NCBI GenBank assembly: GCA_041568335.1
Contig: JBFFZZ010000090.1
Location: forward strand, 1 to 10,565
Length of the DNA: 10,565 nt
Reading direction: 5' to 3'
Source: WVWW01 sp041568335
GTDB taxonomy: Bacteria; Acidobacteriota; Polarisedimenticolia; Polarisedimenticolales; Polarisedimenticolaceae
Shown piece by piece: positions 5,592 to 10,565 of the stretch. Below the pieces are notes generated by a model. That model searched no databases. It saw only the letters and a list, made by a program, of their open reading frames with translations, and was not told the DNA's origin. The position numbers were made by a program, and so were the translations under genes. Every line of letters starts with the position of its first letter. The stretch's first letter is position 1.

Positions 5592-6704
5592 TCAAGGCGC
5601 CAGTTTCTCGACGCCTTCCGGGAGGTCGGGACGCAATCCTGCCGCCCAGCGAACCGCTTCGGCGACCCGTCGGGTGGCGTCTCCGGGTCGATGGAACACG
5701 TCGGCCGCGGTCGCGCGGCGCTTCTCGCCCCGTCTTTCCGGGTGTGCCAGTCCCGACTCGATCTCGGCCACGACCTCTTCCGCGGTTCGGGCGACGGCTC
5801 CCATGGAACGCCCATGCGTCTCGAGGTCCAGCGGCGCACCGCGTTTCACGACGTTCTTGAAGAGCTTGGGAACGTCGATGAAGATGATCGGCCGATCCAG
5901 CAGCGTGTACTCGAAAGCGACCGAAGACGCGTCGCTGAGCAGGAGATCCGCGGCTTTCAGGTAGTCGACGACGTCGAGCCCGCAAACCACACGCGTCGCA
6001 CCCGAGGAAAACGGGGCCAACCGTTGAGTCCAATCGATTTTACGCTTGGGGTGGTCGTGAGGCTTGACCAGCAGGTTCCATCGCCCGTCCGCGGTGATCG
6101 CCCGAACGATATCCTTGCCCATCGTTTCCAACGAGTTGTGCTTTCCGCCAGTCGGCGCGTAGAGCACGGTCGGTTTGGCGGGATCCAAACCTTCGGAACG
6201 AATCAGACCACTTCGGTCGAATTCGTCGTGGATCAATCGGTCCACTTTTGGGAATCCGGTCAGCAGGCACTGCGGTCCGTCGTTGCGGAACAGGTTTTGC
6301 TCGCGAAAACGGTTCGCGTGGTAGTTTCCGGGAATGCACAGGACGTCGTAACGCAACACCTTGTCGCGCACGGCGAAGTTCTTGAACGACACCCCGTGGA
6401 AGATCTGGACGGTCTTGCCGGGCCGCGGTGGGACCAAGCCCTGCGACGTGTGCCCACAGATGGTCACGTCCCAGGCCTCCTGGCGCGCACGATCGAAAGA
6501 GATCACCCGGTCCTCGTCGACACCGAAGGGCTCGTAAAACCGCTCGATCTCGTAGGACTCGGTGCCCGTTTCATCGCGGGTTCGGAAGCCTCCGGACAAC
6601 CACAAGTCGACCGCCGGATCGGAGCGCAGCCGCTCGTACACGGGACGGAAGCAGAGGAAGTGGACCGGCGCGTAGCCGGCGAACAGGATACGTCGGGTCT
6701 TCAT
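5592..6704 (-). CDS. CDP-glycerol glycerophosphotransferase family protein (TagB/TagF-like)
   Basis: A 370-residue protein of the CDP-Glyphos family (Pfam Glyphos_transf), which moves glycerol-phosphate or a related phospho-polyol from a CDP carrier to an acceptor, as in teichoic acid and some capsule synthesis. Motifs in the expected order: FHGVSFKN (102-109, cf. WHGTPLK of TagF), GFPKVD (150-155), LYAPTGG (181-187, cf. LYAPTWR), LLVKPHDHP (211-219, carrying the second conserved His region), SDASSVAFEY (257-266, cf. SDYSS) and RPIIFID (271-277). His103 and His216/218 are the likely catalytic residues by analogy with TagF. There is no signal peptide or transmembrane segment, so it should act at the cytoplasmic face. 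The ATG at 6704 has GGAG seven bases upstream. It starts 18 bases after the beta-barrel stop, so the two are co-transcribed. Acceptor and donor are unknown. Confidence 0.87.
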   Translation of the reverse strand: MKTRRILFAGYAPVHFLCFRPVYERLRSDPAVDLWLSGGFRTRDETGTESYEIERFYEPFGVDEDRVISFDRARQEAWDVTICGHTSQGLVPPRPGKTVQIFHGVSFKNFAVRDKVLRYDVLCIPGNYHANRFREQNLFRNDGPQCLLTGFPKVDRLIHDEFDRSGLIRSEGLDPAKPTVLYAPTGGKHNSLETMGKDIVRAITADGRWNLLVKPHDHPKRKIDWTQRLAPFSSGATRVVCGLDVVDYLKAADLLLSDASSVAFEYTLLDRPIIFIDVPKLFKNVVKRGAPLDLETHGRSMGAVARTAEEVVAEIESGLAHPERRGEKRRATAADVFHRPGDATRRVAEAVRWAAGLRPDLPEGVEKLAP

Positions 6705-6711
6705 CGCCGCA

Positions 6712-6715
6712 CTCC
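6712..6715 (-). promoter_or_regulatory. Ribosome binding site of the CDP-Glyphos gene
   Basis: GGAG on the minus strand, seven bases before the ATG at 6704, inside the 18-base gap after the beta-barrel stop codon. It supports co-transcription from the upstream gene. Confidence 0.6.
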
Positions 6716-6722
6716 GTGACGG

Positions 6723-7757
6723 CTAGAAAGTGTAGCCCAGACCGATGCCCGCCACCGCCTCCTCGTAGCCGACCTCGTCGGTCTCGACCGCCGGGTCCAG
6801 GCGCTGGGAAGCGTTGTCCGTGTACGTCGCGTGGCCTCGAAGGGTGAGCTTCTTGGTCAACCGTTTGCTGTAGCCGAGCTTGATCCGCATTCGCTCGTCC
6901 GTTCGTCCGAAACGACCAAGGTCCGTCGGGAACGGCGTCGTGTACTCGCGCTCCCGGTATTGCAAGAGCAGCTCGAGCTCTTGTTTTTTTCGCAGGTTGA
7001 CGAGGAACAGCTGCTCCAAAAGCCGTTCGTCGAACGATCGATCGATCGGGGTCAGGCCCGTGCCGTCCACCGCCACCTCGATCTCGCCGGCCTGGACGCT
7101 CGTCTGTCCGTCGAGGCGGCCCGCGATGGGGTATCGGGCGTGGAGCGTCACGTAGTCGCCTTCTCGATCGCGGTCGGAAAAGGGAGCGTCGTAGTCCCGC
7201 TGCAGATGCCGGACCTCGATCCCGCCCCGCCCACGCTTGCCGACCCTGCGCGTGTACCCCGTATGGAACACGCTTTGGTCGTAAACGGCGGGCCCGAATG
7301 TCGAGGTCCCGGTGATCACGTAGTTCTTCCAGAAGCGGTCGACGCGACGATCGATCCCGCCGTACAGTCGATGGACCTTGCCGAAGCGGTAGTCGATTTC
7401 CGCGTCGAAGCGTGGGTAGTCCGACACGGCGTTTTCGAGATGGGCGTAGTACGTCGCCTGGAGCAGGACCCCGAGCTTGCGCTTGTTGGCCATGCGCCAG
7501 GTGAGATCGGACTTCACCCGCAGCCGGCTGACCAGGTCCGACGTTTCTTTCATGGCAAAAAACTGCTCGCCGGGCGCCCGGTCCGTCGGGAAATCCTCCT
7601 GGTCCTCGTCGGACAGGCGGAACTGGTTGTCGGTGTACTCCGCCAGCAGGCTCCCGCTGATTCGAATCTCGAACCCACGTTTCGCCGCGTCGGCCGATCC
7701 GCCGAGCGCCAGGACGACGACGAGACCCATGGTTATCCGCATTCGATTCATCTCCAT
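6723..7757 (-). CDS. Outer-membrane beta-barrel protein, family not recognised
   Basis: A 344-residue exported protein. The N-terminus has nested Met residues and a short Sec signal (ITMGLVVVLALGG, cleavage predicted after ADA at about 24). The rest alternates polar and hydrophobic residues in strands ending at charged turns (for example LLQATYYAHLENA, FDAEIDYRFGKVHRLYGGID, ELELLLQYREREYTTPF, RIKLGYSKRLTKKLTLRGHATY). It ends GLGYTF, the C-terminal aromatic signal that BAM recognises in outer-membrane barrels. I do not recognise a family; it could be a porin or a surface-glycan-related channel. The start is uncertain: ATG at 7757, 7751 or 7742. GGAG at 7752-7755 would suit the last, giving MRITMGLV. 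It begins 74 bases after mfd and is followed at 18 bases by the CDP-Glyphos gene. Confidence 0.8.
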   Translation of the reverse strand: MEMNRMRITMGLVVVLALGGSADAAKRGFEIRISGSLLAEYTDNQFRLSDEDQEDFPTDRAPGEQFFAMKETSDLVSRLRVKSDLTWRMANKRKLGVLLQATYYAHLENAVSDYPRFDAEIDYRFGKVHRLYGGIDRRVDRFWKNYVITGTSTFGPAVYDQSVFHTGYTRRVGKRGRGGIEVRHLQRDYDAPFSDRDREGDYVTLHARYPIAGRLDGQTSVQAGEIEVAVDGTGLTPIDRSFDERLLEQLFLVNLRKKQELELLLQYREREYTTPFPTDLGRFGRTDERMRIKLGYSKRLTKKLTLRGHATYTDNASQRLDPAVETDEVGYEEAVAGIGLGYTF

Positions 7758-7804
7758 TCGGTTGTCGGGCCCCGCTCCAGCTTACGAGATGCTCGGAGGG
7801 GCGC

Positions 7805-7816
7805 AAATCATGATTT
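7805..7816. repeat. 12-bp palindrome AAATCATGATTT between mfd and the beta-barrel gene
   Basis: A perfect palindrome in an AT-rich patch of an otherwise GC-rich gap, 48 bases before the beta-barrel ATG and 16 bases after the mfd stop. It may be a regulator site for the operon. I cannot place a convincing promoter around it. Confidence 0.4.
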
Positions 7817-7831
7817 TTTGAGGAAAGTGGG

Positions 7832-10565
7832 CTAGGCCGCCCCCGCAAGCCGCCGCAGCACGTCACCCACCGCCTCGATGCGGCTCGCCCCCTTCGGCGG
7901 CGCTTGCAACGTGAGGCGACCGCTGGGGCTCAGGTTGCCCCGTTCGCGATTGACGAGGTCGAGGAGGCTCTGCGGATCGACCGCCGGACGCTCGTGGAAC
8001 CGGATGACCAGTTTGTCCTCCACGATGTCGACGCTCTGCACGCCGAGCTCCTCGGCGATCAAGCGCAGCCGGCCCATGGCGAACAGGTTCTGCACGTTCG
8101 TCGGCAGGTGCCCGTAGCGGTCTTCGATTTCGGCCTTCAAACGATCCACGTCCTCGCAAGTAGAAGCGCTGGCGAGCCGTTTGTAAACCACCAGGCGATC
8201 GGCCTGATCGGGTAGGAACTTCCCGGTGATCTTGATGTCGATCCCGAGATGCAGGTTCGTCGGCCTCCGCTCGACGACCGGTTCGCCGCGCATTTCCTGG
8301 ACGGCCCGCTCCAGCATCTGGCAATACATGTCGAAGCCGAGCGCCGCGATGTGCCCGTGCTGGCGCGACCCGAGCAGCTCTCCCGCGCCGCGGATCTCGA
8401 GATCGGCCGCCGCGAGCCGGAACCCCGCGCCCAACTCGCTGAATTCCTGCAACGCGCGCAATCGTTTGCGTGCCTCCTCGTTGAGGTGCTGGCGTCCGGG
8501 AATCACGAAATAGGCGTAGGCGTGCTGGTGGCTGCGACCGACACGACCACGGAGCTGGTAGAGCTGGGCCAGGCCGAAACGATCCGCGCGGTTGATGATC
8601 ATCGTGTTGGCGTTCGGGATGTCGAGGCCGTTCTCGATGATCGTCGTCGTGCAGAAGACATCGATCTCGCCGGCGACGAACTCGAGCATGACCTGCTCGA
8701 GCCGGCGCTCGCCCATCTGACCGTGTCCCATCGCGGTGCGCGCCTCGGGGACCAGCTCGTTGATCCCGCGGATCAACGACGGCAGCGTCTCGATCTTGTT
8801 GTGCACGAAGAACACCTGGCCGCCCCGGCGGAGCTCCTGCCGGATCGCCTGCGCCAGGACCTGCTTGCGGAACGGGATGATGTAGGTCTGGATCGCCGTG
8901 CGGCCCGGTGGCGGCGTCTCGATGACCGACAGGTCGCGCACGCCGGCCAGCGACATCTGCAGCGTTCGTGGGATGGGCGTCGCGGTCATCGACATGACGT
9001 CGACGCCGACGGAGAGTTTCTTGAGCTTTTCCTTGTGCGCCACGCCGAAGCGTTGTTCCTCGTCGACAACCAGCAGGCCGAGCTTCTTGAACTCGACATC
9101 CTTGGAAAGTAGCCGGTGGGTGCCGATCAACACGTCGACGGCGCCGACCTTGAGATCGGCGAGTGTCTTGCGCACCTCCGCGGGCGTACGGAAGCGCGAC
9201 ACCATCTCGACGCGCACAGGGAACGAGGCGAAGCGGCTGCGGAAGGTCTCGTCGTGCTGGACCGCGAGCACCGTCGTCGGCGTCAATACGGCGACCTGGC
9301 GGCCGTCCATCACCGCCTTGAACGCGGCGCGGACGGCGACCTCGGTCTTGCCGAAGCCGACGTCGCCGACGAGCAGCCGGTCGGCCGGTCGATCCGATTC
9401 CATGTCACGTTTGATGTCGGCCAGCGCGCGCTGCTGATCCGGGGTGAGATCGAACGGGAAGGACGCCTCGAGCTCCTGTTGCCACGGCGTGTCGGGGCCG
9501 AAGGCGTGGCCCCTGGCCGCGCCGCGTTTCGCATACAGCTCGAGCAGCTCGCGGGCCATCGACTCGACCGACTTGCGCACGCGCTTCTTGACGCGTTCCC
9601 AGCCCGGCCCCCCGAGCTTGTCGGCCTTTGGGGTTTGTCCGGCGACACCGCTGTACTTCTGAACGAGATCGAGACGATCGACCGGCACGAACAACCGGTC
9701 GCCCATCGAGAACTCGAGCACCATGAAGTCGCGGTTCAAACTACCGCCCTTGGGGCGCCCGAGGCCGAGGTACTTGGCCACGCCGTGGTCGACGTGCACG
9801 ATGTAGTCGCCGACCTTGAGATCCCGGAAGTCGGAGACGAACGCCTTGTGGCCTCGCGACTTCGGCTCGGCCCGCCGCTTGGTCTCGCCAAACAGGTCGC
9901 GCTCGGAAAGCACGATCAGCCCCGCCTGCGGGAGCTCGTAGCCGCTACGAAGGGATCCGATGCCGATCAGCAACCCGTCTCCCTCGGCGCGCGCCCGCAA
10001 GAGGTCCGCGCCGACCAGGTCGTACTCGTCGAAGATCTCACGCAGCCTCTTTGCGCTGCCCTCGGCGCGCATCACGCAGATCGTCCGTTGCTTCTCCGCC
10101 AGGCTGCGTTTGAGGTCCGCGGCGATCTCGCCGACGCGGCCGGAGTAGCTACGCGCGGCGCGAGAGAGGACGCGCAGCTCCGATTCCACCTGCTCGGGCG
10201 CATCGCCGGCGAGCTCCTGCAGGAACATCCCCGCGGCCGCGAGGCGCTCGCGGATCTCGCGCGCATCGCAGAACAGCTCGTGCGGCGGGGGCAGGATGCG
10301 GTTCTCGGACTGCTCGTGGGTCATGCGGATGTCGTGGTCGGCGCGCAGCAGCTCCTCGTCCGTTCGTTCGGATTCGTCGACGATCGTGACGAAGGCGCGG
10401 GTGTAGGCCAACACGCTGCCGGCTTCCGAGCAGGTCATCCGTGAGAGCGCTTCGAATCCGGGCCACTCGCCCTGCTCCTGCAGCAGCTCCAGCAGCTCGC
10501 GGAACGGCCGGATCGATTCCCCGTCCGCGACCGCCCGGTCGGCCGCGTCCTGCAGGAAACCCTGC
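7832..10565 (-). CDS. mfd: Transcription-repair coupling factor Mfd (5' end beyond window)
   Basis: 910 codons are visible and the frame stays open to the right edge. With Mfd usually about 1100-1180 residues, some 200-270 N-terminal residues lie outside. Mfd binds stalled RNA polymerase, pushes it off DNA lesions and recruits UvrA. In window numbering: the end of the UvrB-like N-terminal module; the RNA-polymerase-interacting domain (DYIVHVDHGVAKYLGL, 253-268); the helicase core with motif I GDVGFGKTE (400-408), DEEQ box VVDEEQRFG (about 499-507), motif III TATPIPRT (527-534) and motif VI QLRGRVGRSHQHAYAY (about 669-684); and the C-terminal TRCF domain (about 777-877, ITGKFLPDQADRLVVYKRL). 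All signature residues look intact. An internal Met at 10438 is not the start, because the same frame continues upstream with acceptable coding sequence. No intrinsic terminator is visible after the stop. Confidence 0.97.
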   Translation of the reverse strand, partial: QGFLQDAADRAVADGESIRPFRELLELLQEQGEWPGFEALSRMTCSEAGSVLAYTRAFVTIVDESERTDEELLRADHDIRMTHEQSENRILPPPHELFCDAREIRERLAAAGMFLQELAGDAPEQVESELRVLSRAARSYSGRVGEIAADLKRSLAEKQRTICVMRAEGSAKRLREIFDEYDLVGADLLRARAEGDGLLIGIGSLRSGYELPQAGLIVLSERDLFGETKRRAEPKSRGHKAFVSDFRDLKVGDYIVHVDHGVAKYLGLGRPKGGSLNRDFMVLEFSMGDRLFVPVDRLDLVQKYSGVAGQTPKADKLGGPGWERVKKRVRKSVESMARELLELYAKRGAARGHAFGPDTPWQQELEASFPFDLTPDQQRALADIKRDMESDRPADRLLVGDVGFGKTEVAVRAAFKAVMDGRQVAVLTPTTVLAVQHDETFRSRFASFPVRVEMVSRFRTPAEVRKTLADLKVGAVDVLIGTHRLLSKDVEFKKLGLLVVDEEQRFGVAHKEKLKKLSVGVDVMSMTATPIPRTLQMSLAGVRDLSVIETPPPGRTAIQTYIIPFRKQVLAQAIRQELRRGGQVFFVHNKIETLPSLIRGINELVPEARTAMGHGQMGERRLEQVMLEFVAGEIDVFCTTTIIENGLDIPNANTMIINRADRFGLAQLYQLRGRVGRSHQHAYAYFVIPGRQHLNEEARKRLRALQEFSELGAGFRLAAADLEIRGAGELLGSRQHGHIAALGFDMYCQMLERAVQEMRGEPVVERRPTNLHLGIDIKITGKFLPDQADRLVVYKRLASASTCEDVDRLKAEIEDRYGHLPTNVQNLFAMGRLRLIAEELGVQSVDIVEDKLVIRFHERPAVDPQSLLDLVNRERGNLSPSGRLTLQAPPKGASRIEAVGDVLRRLAGAA

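Noticed and set aside
5457..6719. Long plus-strand open frame opposite the CDP-Glyphos gene
   Set aside because: It lies opposite the recognisable transferase motifs and has no domain pattern of its own.
7769..7802. GCCCC-TCC / GGA-GGGGC inverted repeat after mfd as a terminator
   Set aside because: The arms are separated by a 16-base loop and need a two-base bulge, and no T-run follows on the minus strand.
6571..7866. 431-codon minus-strand frame overlapping the beta-barrel gene
   Set aside because: It is Arg/Gly/Pro-rich without motifs and shares the region with a frame that has a signal peptide and a terminal barrel signal.
9116..10444. Long plus-strand open frame opposite mfd
   Set aside because: It is antisense to clearly conserved Mfd helicase motifs, and its His/Asp/Leu/Arg-rich composition is typical of the complement of a GC-rich gene.
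1..10565. tRNA, rRNA, CRISPR arrays, insertion sequences
   Set aside because: No regularly spaced repeats, transposase-like proteins or cloverleaf-like segments were seen. The window is almost fully covered by chromosomal-type genes on one strand.

Overview
The window is a GC-rich stretch of a Gram-negative (diderm) bacterial chromosome. Every gene I can support lies on the minus strand, so transcription runs from high to low coordinates. Signal peptides, a beta-barrel ending in an aromatic residue and SurA/parvulin-type chaperones point to an outer membrane. The Hfq-like protein at the left edge, with its long basic N-terminal extension, recalls Acidobacteriota-type proteins. That placement is a weak inference from memory and needs a database search.

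In order of transcription: (1) 10565-7832, most of mfd (transcription-repair coupling factor), with its 5' end outside the window. (2) 7757-6723, an unrecognised outer-membrane beta-barrel protein. (3) 6704-5592, a CDP-glycerol glycerophosphotransferase-family enzyme (TagB/TagF-like). (4) 5512-3782, an ABC half-transporter whose ATPase domain has lost several catalytic residues. (5) 3782-2556, a COG1213/LicC-like nucleotidyltransferase fused to a transmembrane helix and a C-terminal domain predicted to be extracytoplasmic. (6) 2563-1586, a parvulin/SurA-like probable lipoprotein. (7) 1514-501, a second, periplasmic SurA-like protein. After a probable terminator (486-460) comes (8) 328-1, the start of an Hfq-like Sm protein, cut by the window edge.

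Genes 2 to 7 are closely spaced. Stop and start overlap between genes 4/5 (TAGTG) and 5/6 (ATGATTGA), so they look like one operon, although surA may also have its own promoter at 1543-1571. The working hypothesis is a surface-decoration cassette. The nucleotidyltransferase would make a CDP- (or other NDP-) activated small phospho-alcohol. The CDP-Glyphos enzyme would transfer it to an acceptor, the ABC protein would move or sense the product, and the beta-barrel and periplasmic chaperones would handle outer-membrane delivery. The enzyme families are recognisable, but this joint role is inference. The most unusual items are the nucleotidyltransferase-TM-periplasmic domain fusion and the degenerate ABC ATPase next to it.
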